Of a stretch of DNA of 64,000 bases, positions 48,414-55,737 are shown piece by piece (position 1 is the first letter of the stretch; every line of letters begins with the position of its first letter). The position numbers were made by a program, and so were the translations under genes. Source of the DNA: Halorarius litoreus (lineage in GTDB: Archaea > Halobacteriota > Halobacteria > Halobacteriales > Haloarculaceae); assembly GCF_024362405.1 (NCBI RefSeq), contig NZ_CP101454.1, forward strand, positions 3,906,001 to 3,970,000, written 5' to 3'. Below the pieces are notes generated by a model that was not told where the DNA came from, made no database searches, and saw nothing but the letters and a program-made list of their open reading frames with translations.

Positions 48414-49916
48414 TCAGTCGTCTTTCTCCGTGAGCATCTCCACGACACCCGGCGACCCCCAGAGGACCCCCCGGAGCTCGCTGAGTCGGTCGCCGACCGT
48501 CACGCCATCCGACGTGATGGAGAACGCGTGGAGTGCACTCTCGCACGGCGTCGCGCGTTTCTTCAGCACGCCGATGGCTCGATTGAGGGCGCCCTCGTAC
48601 TCGTAGTAGGTGACGAAGACGATGTTGTCCGCGAGATAGCTGGCTTTGTGCTCCGACGCCCGGAACGTGCCGGTGATGGAGTGGACCTCCGCGGTGAGGA
48701 TGGGCGTCACGCCCTGGTTCCGCATGTACGAGACGAGCGAGTGGAGACGGCGAATGAGGAGCTTCGTGTCACCCTCGACCGACGCGAGATACCCCTCGAT
48801 TCCGTCGAGCATCACGATCTCGAACTCCTCGTCCTCGACGGCGTGGCGGACGATTCGAGCGAACTGTTCGGGGGCGTGTTCGTACGGCTCGACCCGCTGG
48901 ATGTCTATCAGGCCGTCGTCGATGTACTGCCTTACCGGGATCCCGATGCTCCGCAGCCGATAGGTGAAGGTGGCTTCCGTCTCCTCGAACAGGTAGACGA
49001 CCGCGCGTGTCCCGTTCGCGGCGGCCGTGGCGACGAACTGGGCGGCGATAGTCGTCTTTCCCACGCCCGTCGCCCCGCTCACCAGCGTCGAGGTACCGCG
49101 CTCGATACCACCGTACAGCATCGCGTCGAGGTTCTCGACGCCCGACGCCAACTGCACCGGCTCGAAGTCGAGTTGGAGTTTGGTCGGGACGGCGACCGAG
49201 AACACGTCGAGCCCCTCGTCGGTGAACGTCACGAAGTGCGGGCCGCGTTCGAACATCGACCCCCGGAGCTTGGTCACTTCGAGCTGGTGGTAGTCCGGGC
49301 CAAACTCCAGGTGGACGTTGCCGTCGCTGATGTACTGGAGGTCGGTGTCCGGCGTCTCCGGCCCCGCCTCGGAGGTGACCAGCACCGTGATGTCGTGTTC
49401 CTTCAGGTAGAACAGGAACGAGCGGACCTGCTCGCGGAACTGCTGCCGGTTGGGCGTGAGCGTTCGCAGTTCCGTGATGGGGTCGATGACCACGCGGTCG
49501 GGGGCGATGTCGTCGATGGCAGTGACGACGGCGTCGACGAACTCCTCGCGCTCGACTTCGGGCGCTTCGAAGATGTCGTACACCTGTTTCTCGCTGAAGA
49601 ACGCCGACTTCGGGCTCAGGTCGAGGACGTGGAAGTTCGGTGCCGAGAGGTCGAACCCGAACGTCGCCGCGTCCGTCCGGAGTTCGGTCTCCTTGGTCCC
49701 GAGACTGATGAATAGGACCGTCTCACCGGCCTTCACGCCGGCATCGAGGAAGTGGAGTCCGAGGACGGTCTTCCCCACCCCGGGCGCCCCGCGGACGAGG
49801 TACGCGCGGTTCCGCAGAAACCCACCGGAGACGACTTCGTCGAGCCCTCGAATCCCTGTCGATGCCCTCCCTGGCGATCGAGGCCCCTCCGCTGGCTCTC
49901 CAATCATCGCGGCCAT
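48414..49916 (-). CDS. KaiC-like double RecA-domain ATPase
   Basis: A 500-residue protein with two RecA-type domains. Walker A motifs are GAPGVGKT (43-50) and GATGVGKT (281-288); Walker B strands are RVVIDPITEL (141-150) and IVMLDGIEGYL. The second domain has the paired Glu after Walker A (YLFEETEATF), whereas the first has only TKETE, a difference from cyanobacterial KaiC. GGFLRNRAYLV and GGIERGTSTLVSG precede the loops. Such proteins in haloarchaea may act as signalling ATPases. A TATA-like acttatg about 25 bp upstream supports the ATG at 49916 over longer starts. It shares a transcript with the kinase downstream. Confidence 0.88.
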   Translation of the reverse strand: MAAMIGEPAEGPRSPGRASTGIRGLDEVVSGGFLRNRAYLVRGAPGVGKTVLGLHFLDAGVKAGETVLFISLGTKETELRTDAATFGFDLSAPNFHVLDLSPKSAFFSEKQVYDIFEAPEVEREEFVDAVVTAIDDIAPDRVVIDPITELRTLTPNRQQFREQVRSFLFYLKEHDITVLVTSEAGPETPDTDLQYISDGNVHLEFGPDYHQLEVTKLRGSMFERGPHFVTFTDEGLDVFSVAVPTKLQLDFEPVQLASGVENLDAMLYGGIERGTSTLVSGATGVGKTTIAAQFVATAAANGTRAVVYLFEETEATFTYRLRSIGIPVRQYIDDGLIDIQRVEPYEHAPEQFARIVRHAVEDEEFEIVMLDGIEGYLASVEGDTKLLIRRLHSLVSYMRNQGVTPILTAEVHSITGTFRASEHKASYLADNIVFVTYYEYEGALNRAIGVLKKRATPCESALHAFSITSDGVTVGDRLSELRGVLWGSPGVVEMLTEKDD

Positions 49917-49968
49917 TAGACCGTGCGTACACATAAGTATGGTATGCAGTAGCGAAACATGACCTCGA

Positions 49969-50248
49969 GACGACACACCCTATGGGTTGGCCGGCGCCAT
50001 CATCTCCGAGGACTACCGGCAGCTCAACTACTACCGCGACAACGCCGAAGTCGGCCTCTCCTATGGGAATCTCCCCCGCGGAGGTCCAGCTTCCGTTCGG
50101 CGTCAAGAAGTCCGGCAACGGCTACCCCTCCGCGCGTGAGGTCATCGACGCCGTCACCGAACGGACGGCGTGGACGCTCAACAACTCCAAGGACATCCAG
50201 ATAGCACAGAGGCTCTCGGCCGACATCAAGACCTCCAGGGAGGAGTGA
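49969..50248 (+). pseudogene. Aldehyde dehydrogenase C-terminal remnant
   Basis: The plus strand first reads DDTPYGLAGAIISEDYRQLNYYRDNAEV (in part) in one frame, then, from about 50070, in the next frame reads EVQLPFGVKKSGNGYPSAREV and continues to TERTAWTLNNSKDIQIAQRLS. Together this is the C-terminal 90 or so residues of an aldehyde dehydrogenase: the NDTxYGL and FGxxKxSG motifs are recognisable. A frameshift deletion near 50070 and loss of one Gly codon (FGGVKKSG to FGVKKSG) have broken it, and the rest of the gene is absent. It lies directly beside the divergent KaiC-like promoter. Confidence 0.82.
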
Positions 50249-50300
50249 GCGGGCCGCTCACGACCCGGAGACTCGGGGCGCCTCGCCTGACCGCTGCCGG

Positions 50301-50513
50301 CTACCGGTCGAGATTGAGGCGATAGGTGAACTCGCGGCTCGCCCCGCAACTCGGACAGACGTGGTGGTAGACGATCTTCCGCCCGTCCGTCTCGCTCGTC
50401 CAGTTGCCGTTCTCGTCGACGTAGCCGCACGCCGTGCACTTCGTCTCCGTGGACTCGTACCGCTCTCGGAGCCGGTCGAGCGCCGACTGCCCACGCACGT
50501 TACCAAGTGCCAT
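50301..50513 (-). CDS. Small zinc-finger protein (HVO_0649-like)
   Basis: A 70-residue protein with two CxxC pairs, TKCTACGYVDENG and HVCPSCGASREFTYRL, plus a His-His between them; a zinc ribbon. From memory it resembles the haloarchaeal family named for HVO_0649, function unknown. Start ATG 50513 was chosen over an ATG three codons upstream. It lies 52 bp from the aldehyde dehydrogenase remnant. Confidence 0.72.
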   Translation of the reverse strand: MALGNVRGQSALDRLRERYESTETKCTACGYVDENGNWTSETDGRKIVYHHVCPSCGASREFTYRLNLDR

Positions 50514-50629
50514 GACAAGCATTGACGCTGGAGCGGCTTAAACAGTCGCCCGGGTACCACTCGATTTCGCACTCGCGTGTGCGCCCGGACACCAAACCCG
50601 TTAAGACACCGCCGTCCGCACTCCCGCGT

Positions 50630-50743
50630 ATGTTCCCACTGCAGTCCGGAGTCAACACGGCCGCCATCGACGGCGCCGGCTGGCTCGTCCTGCTCGTGAG
50701 CCTCGCGATCACGCTCGGCTGGCTCTACTACGTCGCCCGCTAG
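50630..50743 (+). CDS. Single-segment membrane micro-protein
   Basis: A 37-residue peptide: a polar N-terminus (MFPLQSGVNTAAIDG), one membrane segment AGWLVLLVSLAITLGWLYYV and a final Ala-Arg. It lies between two real genes and its stop overlaps that of the converging gene (ctag). A TATA-like cgttaaga at about 50598 is 30 bp before the ATG. Tiny membrane proteins of this type are common in haloarchaea but easily missed by annotation. It is plausible rather than proven. Confidence 0.5.
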   Translation: MFPLQSGVNTAAIDGAGWLVLLVSLAITLGWLYYVAR

Positions 50744-51426
50744 CGGAGCGTCGCGTTCTCGCGGAGCCACGCCGCGGCAGCAGCTACCGCACTCTCGTCC
50801 TCGCTCTCCAGTTTCACCCGGACGAACTCGCCGGGGTAGGAGCCGACCTTCACCTCGAACCGCTCGCGGAGTTCCTCGAACCGGTCGACTAACGCGCTCT
50901 CCGGCTCGTCGACGGCGACCGTCTCGACGTGTCGTCGGACACCTGAAAAGCGGTCGGCGATCCCCTCGAACATCGCCTTCATCTCGGCGGGAACGCCGGG
51001 CAAGACGTACACCGAGCCGACCACGCAGCCGGGGGCGACGCCCACCTCGTTGTGGAGGGGCTCGGCGCCGGCCGGAAGGTCCGCCGTCCCCGTCGCGAGG
51101 TCGTCGCGCTGATAGCCGCCGTGGTCGGTGAGCCACTCGAGCGCGTCCGCGTTCTGTTCGGTCTCGCGCCCGAACGCCGTGGCGACCGCCTCCATCGTCA
51201 GGTCGTCGTGCGTGGGACCGAGGCCGCCGGTGACGATGACGGCGTCGTACTCCGCGTGATACTCGTTGACGACACGGGCGATGTCGGCGATGCGGTCTGG
51301 GACGACCGTCGCTCGTTCGACGTGGACGCCACGCGCAGCGAGCTGGTCGCCCAGCCACGCGGCGTTCGTGTTCACCGTGTCGCCCGACAACAACTCGTCA
51401 CCGACGGTGACTAGCGCGACGCGCAT
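50740..51426 (-). CDS. CinA/MoaB-like molybdopterin-binding domain protein
   Basis: A 228-residue protein of the MoCF-binding domain family (competence/damage-inducible CinA N-terminal type). Seen are VALVTVGDELLSGDTVNTNAAWLGDQL, VPDRIADIARVVNEY, and the signature VIVTGGLGPTHDDLTMEAV, then LPGVPAEMKAMFE. In bacteria CinA acts on NMN or binds molybdopterin; archaeal copies have only this domain, so deamidase activity (C-terminal domain) is absent. The role in this organism is unknown. Confidence 0.88.
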   Translation of the reverse strand: MRVALVTVGDELLSGDTVNTNAAWLGDQLAARGVHVERATVVPDRIADIARVVNEYHAEYDAVIVTGGLGPTHDDLTMEAVATAFGRETEQNADALEWLTDHGGYQRDDLATGTADLPAGAEPLHNEVGVAPGCVVGSVYVLPGVPAEMKAMFEGIADRFSGVRRHVETVAVDEPESALVDRFEELRERFEVKVGSYPGEFVRVKLESEDESAVAAAAAWLRENATLR

Positions 51427-51492
51427 ACCCCCCGTTCGCACCGACGCGACTTCAGGGACTCGCCCGCGGCCCGGCCATGGCTGGCGGCGTGG

Positions 51493-52344
51493 TCAGCGCA
51501 TCCCCGGCGGCGGCCCCTTCCGATCGTCGTCCTCGATGTCCATATCGAGTCCGACCTCCTCGCGCCGGCGGCGCGTCTCGCGGATCTGTCGGAGGTAGTA
51601 GATAGCCCCAACGAGGCCCATGAGGCTCAGTCCGCCGACGAGCGCCGAGAAGATGAACAGGTCGCGCTCGAGGTAGTACCGGACCGCAATCGAGGGTGCA
51701 GTCACGTCTTCCCAGTAGACGTGAACGCGGTTGTCGATAGTCTCCGCGCCGCTCCGGGCGGGGCGAACCTGCGCGAGCAGCGGGATGCTGATGTCGGTGT
51801 CGGCCGGCAGGACCATCTCGTAGTCGCCCTCGACGAACGTCGGGGAGGAGATCTGCTTGCCGTTCTTCGCGATCGTGACGCCGAGTTCCCCCGTCTCGTT
51901 CGCGGGGAGGTGGACGACCGTCCGACGGCGCGTCTTGTTGATGAACATCGCCTGCGGGGTCTCCTCAGTCGTGCCGTTCGGATACGCGATGACCGAGACG
52001 GCGCGGCCGTCACGTTCGCGGAAGGCGACGGTCGTCCCGTTCGGGTAGTGGAACTGCACCGCCGCGAGGTCGAGCGGCTGTTCGGTGCCGAGCGCGTCGC
52101 GGGTGTACAGCTCGATGGTCGGGTCGTCGTCCTCGAAGTCGCCCGTCGTGCGGTTCGCGACCGCGTAGGTCGCCGTGTAGTTGTTCCGGTTGATCTCGAT
52201 GTACGCGGAGCCGGGCTCCGCCCAGTCGTACGTCGCGTCCTTGGAGACGGCACCGGCGTCGACCGGACCGGGCCCCAGGAACGACGAACAGCCAGCGCTC
52301 GCGGTCAACAGGACGAGCCCGAACAGGGCGAGGTACTTCCTCAT
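51493..52344 (-). CDS. DUF5803-like membrane-anchored lipoprotein
   Basis: A 283-residue exported protein. The signal ends in a lipobox (LLTASAGC with Cys19), so the N-terminus is likely lipid-anchored outside. An extracellular beta domain (30-215) contains sequons NYTATYAV and NGTT; a membrane segment (LFIFSALVGGLSLMGLVGAIYYL) and a basic, acidic tail (RRRREEVGLDMDIEDDDR) follow. It overlaps DUF2110 by four bases, and with TFE and Trm56 forms a conserved haloarchaeal gene string. Function unknown. Confidence 0.78.
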   Translation of the reverse strand: MRKYLALFGLVLLTASAGCSSFLGPGPVDAGAVSKDATYDWAEPGSAYIEINRNNYTATYAVANRTTGDFEDDDPTIELYTRDALGTEQPLDLAAVQFHYPNGTTVAFRERDGRAVSVIAYPNGTTEETPQAMFINKTRRRTVVHLPANETGELGVTIAKNGKQISSPTFVEGDYEMVLPADTDISIPLLAQVRPARSGAETIDNRVHVYWEDVTAPSIAVRYYLERDLFIFSALVGGLSLMGLVGAIYYLRQIRETRRRREEVGLDMDIEDDDRKGPPPGMR

Positions 52345-53018
52345 GGAATGACACAGAGCATCTCGGAGGGGAGATGCGGGCCGATGTCGGAGAGCAGTCC
52401 CGGCGGGTCGGTCTCGGGGGTACAGATGATGCTCTGTTCGAGCAGCCCCAGCCGCTCGACGGTGACGATGTCCTCGGCGTGCCCGGACCGGTTGACAGTC
52501 GCGCGCACTTCGGCTCTCGTGGCCGAGTTGACGTTGACGCGGCCCATCTCGGCGCGCGTCCAGTCGTACAGGCGGTCGCGCTCGGCGTCGGCGAGCGCCG
52601 CGGGCTTGCCGGCCTCGGGCTCGATGAACCGCAGGGGCATGTGCTGGACGAGGCCGAACCGCGTCCGAATCTGCGAGGGCGACCCACTCCCGAGTCCGAG
52701 TTCGTTCGCGCCGACCCGGACGGGCTCGCCCGCGTCGAGCACGAACCCGTCCTCGTCCCAGTGTTCGAGCGTGCCGACGTACGTCTCGCCGACGTCGCGG
52801 TGCGGCGTGATGGCGCCCCACTCCTCGCGGAGCACGTTCCGCGCGGCGGTGGCGTCCGCACCCTGTACCGTCACCGAGGGGAAGCCGTCGTCGCGGAGTC
52901 CGATGGTCCACTCGACGTCGAGGTCGCCGAGGTCGTTGGCGACGAGCGAGTCGAGCGAGTCGAGCGTGCGGTCGCGAGCGTCGCCCGAGACGTACACTTT
53001 GGTCGCGAGAACGACCAT
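52341..53018 (-). CDS. DUF2110 family protein
   Basis: A 225-residue cytoplasmic protein. The family is archaeal and is usually the neighbour of transcription factor TFE. Segments seen include VVLATKVYVSGDARDRTLDSL, EWTIGLRDDGFPSVTVQGAD, YVGTLEHWDEDGFVLDAGEPV and FGLVQHMPLRFIEPEAGKP. Its ATG shares a base with the TFE stop (TGATG) and its own stop overlaps the next gene start (ATGA), so the three are coupled. A link to transcription or tRNA is a guess from context. Confidence 0.87.
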   Translation of the reverse strand: MVVLATKVYVSGDARDRTLDSLDSLVANDLGDLDVEWTIGLRDDGFPSVTVQGADATAARNVLREEWGAITPHRDVGETYVGTLEHWDEDGFVLDAGEPVRVGANELGLGSGSPSQIRTRFGLVQHMPLRFIEPEAGKPAALADAERDRLYDWTRAEMGRVNVNSATRAEVRATVNRSGHAEDIVTVERLGLLEQSIICTPETDPPGLLSDIGPHLPSEMLCVIP

Positions 53019-53548
53019 CAGGCCTCGGCCTGCGTCGCGAGGTTCAGCTCCTCGCGTAGCTCCTCGATGCGCTCGTCCATCGCGTCGACGAGCTGGATGT
53101 TGTCCATGGAGACGAGCTCCGACCCGCAGTTCGGACACTCGAAGCCGAAGTCCATCGCCTCTCCGAACTCGAACCGGATGGAGTCCTGTTCACAGAGATA
53201 GAATTCGTTGTCCATCTCGTACTCGCGGCGCTCTTCGAGCGCGTCGAGCAGCCGCTCCATCTCCTCTTCGAGCTTCTCGGGGATGTTGTCGTACTGGAAC
53301 GTCCACAGATACGTGAGCCAGCCGGAGTCCTCGTCGCGGAGCCGGCGGTACGTCGCGAGGTCGTTCTCGTAGAGAATGAACAGCGCGCGGCGGACGTCGT
53401 TGAGTTCGAGTCCCAGGTCCTCCGCGAGCTCCTCGTCGGTCACCTCACCGTCCGGCGGCGCGGCGGCGACCGGCATCCCTGTCGGGCCGACCAGCTCGTG
53501 GAGGTACTTTTGAATGACGGGGTCCTCCAGGAGTTCCTCGTAAGCCAT
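53018..53548 (-). CDS. tfe: Transcription initiation factor TFE (TFE alpha)
   Basis: A 176-residue archaeal homologue of TFIIE alpha that helps RNA polymerase open promoters. The N-terminal winged helix (25-100) reads EVTDEELAEDLGLELNDVRRALFILYENDLA; a coiled-coil linker (EKLEEEMERLLDALEERREYEMD) leads to the zinc ribbon with FECPNCGSEL and an earlier Cys in FYLCEQDSIRFEF. A TATA box at 53571-53580 is about 27 bp before the ATG, so the mRNA is leaderless. This starts the TFE-DUF2110-DUF5803 operon. Confidence 0.93.
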   Translation of the reverse strand: MAYEELLEDPVIQKYLHELVGPTGMPVAAAPPDGEVTDEELAEDLGLELNDVRRALFILYENDLATYRRLRDEDSGWLTYLWTFQYDNIPEKLEEEMERLLDALEERREYEMDNEFYLCEQDSIRFEFGEAMDFGFECPNCGSELVSMDNIQLVDAMDERIEELREELNLATQAEA

Positions 53549-53570
53549 TACGGTAAAAACCGCGAGGAAG

Positions 53571-53580
53571 CCGTTTAAAG
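53571..53580 (-). promoter_or_regulatory. TATA box of the TFE operon
   Basis: On the minus strand the element is ctttaaacgg, placed about 27 bp before the TFE ATG; a clear archaeal TATA box. Confidence 0.65.
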
Positions 53581-53672
53581 CCTCCGGGAGCGGCGTCCGA
53601 AGGTTCAAGTACGAGACCGAGGCCACACCCCCCGATGCAGTGAGGCTCGGGCGGGTCCGGTCCAGGCAGTAG

Positions 53673-53806
53673 CGTGGCGCTTGCGCCACGGACAGTCGAG
53701 CAGCGCGGGACTCCGTCCCGCGGGCCGCTCGCGCGGCGACGCCGCGCGAGGACGGCGAAGCCGCGAGACAGCGCGGAACGCCGGCCCGCCTCTCCCCACG
53801 TTCCGC
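53673..53806. repeat. Intergenic palindrome array
   Basis: The 280-bp gap between TFE and Trm56 holds five hairpins: 8-bp arms CGTGGCGC/GCGCCACG (53673-53690); CGCGGGAC/GTCCCGCG with loop TCC (53704-53722); 11-bp arms CTCGCGCGGCG/CGCCGCGCGAG with a single-base centre (53728-53750); CGGC-GAA-GCCG (53753-53763); and 8-bp arms GCGGAACG/CGTTCCGC with an 18-base loop (53773-53806). No gene is seen. The dense packing resembles the in-gene array at 47501-47622. Confidence 0.85.
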
Positions 53807-53828
53807 CTGTTCGCCCTGTCGGCAGTAG

Positions 53829-54368
53829 CTACTCGTCCGCGCTGACGACTTTCTTCCCCGTCGCCATCGGGACCACCCGGCTCTCCGCGTCCGCCCACTC
53901 GCGGTCGAGCTCTCGTCCCTCGAACAGTCGGTCGAGGAACACCGCCAGCCCCGCCACCTCGGAGTGGGGCTGGTTCGTCACGCCGACGTTGTAGTCGGCC
54001 GTCTCGTACACGTCGAAGCTCACCTTCTCCGCGCCGACGACCACCAGCACTGGCCCGTCGGCGTGCGCCTCGCGGATGTCGGCTTCGACCTCCTGGACGG
54101 GGAGGCCGTACATCGTGAGGTGCACCACCGTCCCCTCGAACCCGCGGATGACGCCCTTCGGTGAGTCCGTCAGTTCGACCTCGAACGGCCCGCCGAACCG
54201 CCCAGTAATGTCGGCGACCGTGTCGCGGGAGTTCCCGGCGTTGTCGGGCAACAGCACCCGGTCGGCGCCGAGCGCCCGCGCGGTGAGCCCGACGTGCGTC
54301 GTCATCCGCTCGTCGCGGCCCGGGCGGTGGCCCAGTCGCAACACCGCCACCTCGTGTTCGTCGTTCAT
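53829..54368 (-). CDS. tRNA (cytidine(56)-2'-O)-methyltransferase Trm56
   Basis: A 179-residue SPOUT-class enzyme that methylates the 2'-OH of C56 in the T loop of tRNA, an archaeal-specific modification. Seen are VAVLRLGHRPGRDERMTTHVGL, LPDNAGNSRDTV, and the knot region VVVGAEKVSFDVYETADYNVGVTNQPHSEVAGLAVFLD (quoted in part). The order Trm56 next to TFE is conserved in haloarchaea. Its start is ATG 54368. Confidence 0.92.
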   Translation of the reverse strand: MNDEHEVAVLRLGHRPGRDERMTTHVGLTARALGADRVLLPDNAGNSRDTVADITGRFGGPFEVELTDSPKGVIRGFEGTVVHLTMYGLPVQEVEADIREAHADGPVLVVVGAEKVSFDVYETADYNVGVTNQPHSEVAGLAVFLDRLFEGRELDREWADAESRVVPMATGKKVVSADE

Positions 54369-54438
54369 ACCCCGACTCGTCGACGGGGAGGTTTCGCGCT
54401 TTCGGAACGCCTACGTCGGGGGCGACGGGAGCGAAGGT

Positions 54439-55371
54439 ATGGAGCTCTCCGACAAGCGGCTCGTCGTGACCGGCGGCGCAGGGTTCGTCGGCTCTCGACT
54501 CGCCGCTCGACTCGTCGCTGACAACGAGGTGGTCGTCGCCGACGACTTCCGGAACAGCGAACGCGAGTGGGTCCCCGACGGCTGTGAACTCGTCGAGGGC
54601 GACCTCACGGACCCCGACGTGGTCGCCGAAGCAATCACCGAGGACGTGGATGCCGTGTTCCACTTCGCCGCAGACAAGGACGCCGGCGCGGACGACATCG
54701 ACCAGTACCGCGTCAACAACACGCTGACCGAGAACGTCGTCGACCGGATGGACGCCGTCGGCGTCGACAACATCGCGTTCACCTCATCGTCGGTCGTCTA
54801 CGGCGAGGCCCCGCGCCCCACGCCCGAGGACTACGCGCCCCTGGAGCCCATCTCCATCTACGGCGCCTCCAAACTCGGCGAGGAGGGGCTGCTCTCGGTG
54901 TACGCACACAGCCACGGCTTCACGGTCTGGAACTTCCGGTTCGCCAACATCGTCGGTCCCCGCTTGCAATTGGGAGCGGTCATCCCGGACTTCATCCACA
55001 AGCTGAGCGAGTCCCCCGACGAACTGGAGATCCTCGGCGACGGCCGCCAGGAGAAGTCCTACATGCACGTCGACGACTGCGTCGACGCGATGTGCCACGT
55101 CGTCGAGCACGCCGACGCGCCCGTCAACACCTACAACCTCGGGACGCGCACCACGACCTCGGTGACGACCATCGCGGACATCGTCGCCGACGAGATGGAG
55201 CTCGACCCCGAGTACTCGTTTACTGGGGGCGACCGCGGCTGGACCGGTGACGTGCCCCGGATGCGACTCTCCATCGAGAAGCTGTCGGCGCTCGGCTGGG
55301 AGCCGTCGGGGTCGAGCGACGACGCGGTTCGGCAGGCCGTCAGGGAGCTCCTCCCCGAACACTCACACTGA
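54439..55371 (+). CDS. NAD-dependent epimerase/dehydratase (UDP-sugar epimerase-like)
   Basis: A 310-residue extended short-chain dehydrogenase. The NAD motif is VVTGGAGFVGSRLA (GxxGxxG); the active site has SSSVVYGEA and YGASK (Tyr-x-x-x-Lys) in SIYGASKLGEEG; FRFANIVGPR and DGRQEKSYMHVDDCVDA are family signatures for nucleotide-sugar epimerases such as GalE. The sugar cannot be specified. It ends with a nine-base overlap with the converging inhibitor-like gene. It probably supplies sugars for surface glycans. Confidence 0.92.
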   Translation: MELSDKRLVVTGGAGFVGSRLAARLVADNEVVVADDFRNSEREWVPDGCELVEGDLTDPDVVAEAITEDVDAVFHFAADKDAGADDIDQYRVNNTLTENVVDRMDAVGVDNIAFTSSSVVYGEAPRPTPEDYAPLEPISIYGASKLGEEGLLSVYAHSHGFTVWNFRFANIVGPRLQLGAVIPDFIHKLSESPDELEILGDGRQEKSYMHVDDCVDAMCHVVEHADAPVNTYNLGTRTTTSVTTIADIVADEMELDPEYSFTGGDRGWTGDVPRMRLSIEKLSALGWEPSGSSDDAVRQAVRELLPEHSH

Positions 55372-55698
55372 GAACGGTGTTCGCGCCGAGATGTCGACCT
55401 CGCTGACCCGGAGCGTCGCCTCCGCGGTGTAGTCACCGGGGCGAGCGTCGGGCCACGACTCGGCGAAGACGGCCTCTTCGCCAGGTTCGAACCGGGCAGG
55501 CTGGAGCACCTGTGCGAACAGCTGCCCATCTGACCAGCGCCAGACTTCGGTATCGTCCTCGTAGACGACGAACTCCGCCTTCCCGGCGTCGCGGAACGTG
55601 ACCTCGACGGGGTCGTGGCCGGCGTTCGTCACGGTGAACTCGAAGCTGACCCCCTCACCCACGGTCACGGTCAGCGACGCGTCGAGCATACTCTCCAT
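55363..55698 (-). CDS. BsuPI-like intracellular proteinase inhibitor domain
   Basis: A 111-residue beta-sandwich protein resembling the BsuPI-related putative proteinase inhibitor family: VSFEFTVTNAGHDPVEVTFRD, AEFVVYEDDTEVWRWSDGQLFAQ and PGDYTAEATLRV. It has no signal peptide. It lies 39 bp from, and on the same strand downstream of, a secreted subtilase gene; an inhibitor for the protease inside the cell would make sense but is inferred. The convergent overlap with the epimerase gene is nine bases. Confidence 0.78.
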   Translation of the reverse strand: MESMLDASLTVTVGEGVSFEFTVTNAGHDPVEVTFRDAGKAEFVVYEDDTEVWRWSDGQLFAQVLQPARFEPGEEAVFAESWPDARPGDYTAEATLRVSEVDISARTPFSV

Positions 55699-55737
55699 TT
55701 CACCCCGGGGACCAAACGTTTAGGGGTCGCGTGGGCG

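Noticed and set aside
53605-54663. Minus-strand open frame of 352 codons through the palindrome array and Trm56
   Set aside because: The Trm56 frame is different and fully conserved; the array gives Arg/Gly-rich nonsense in all frames.
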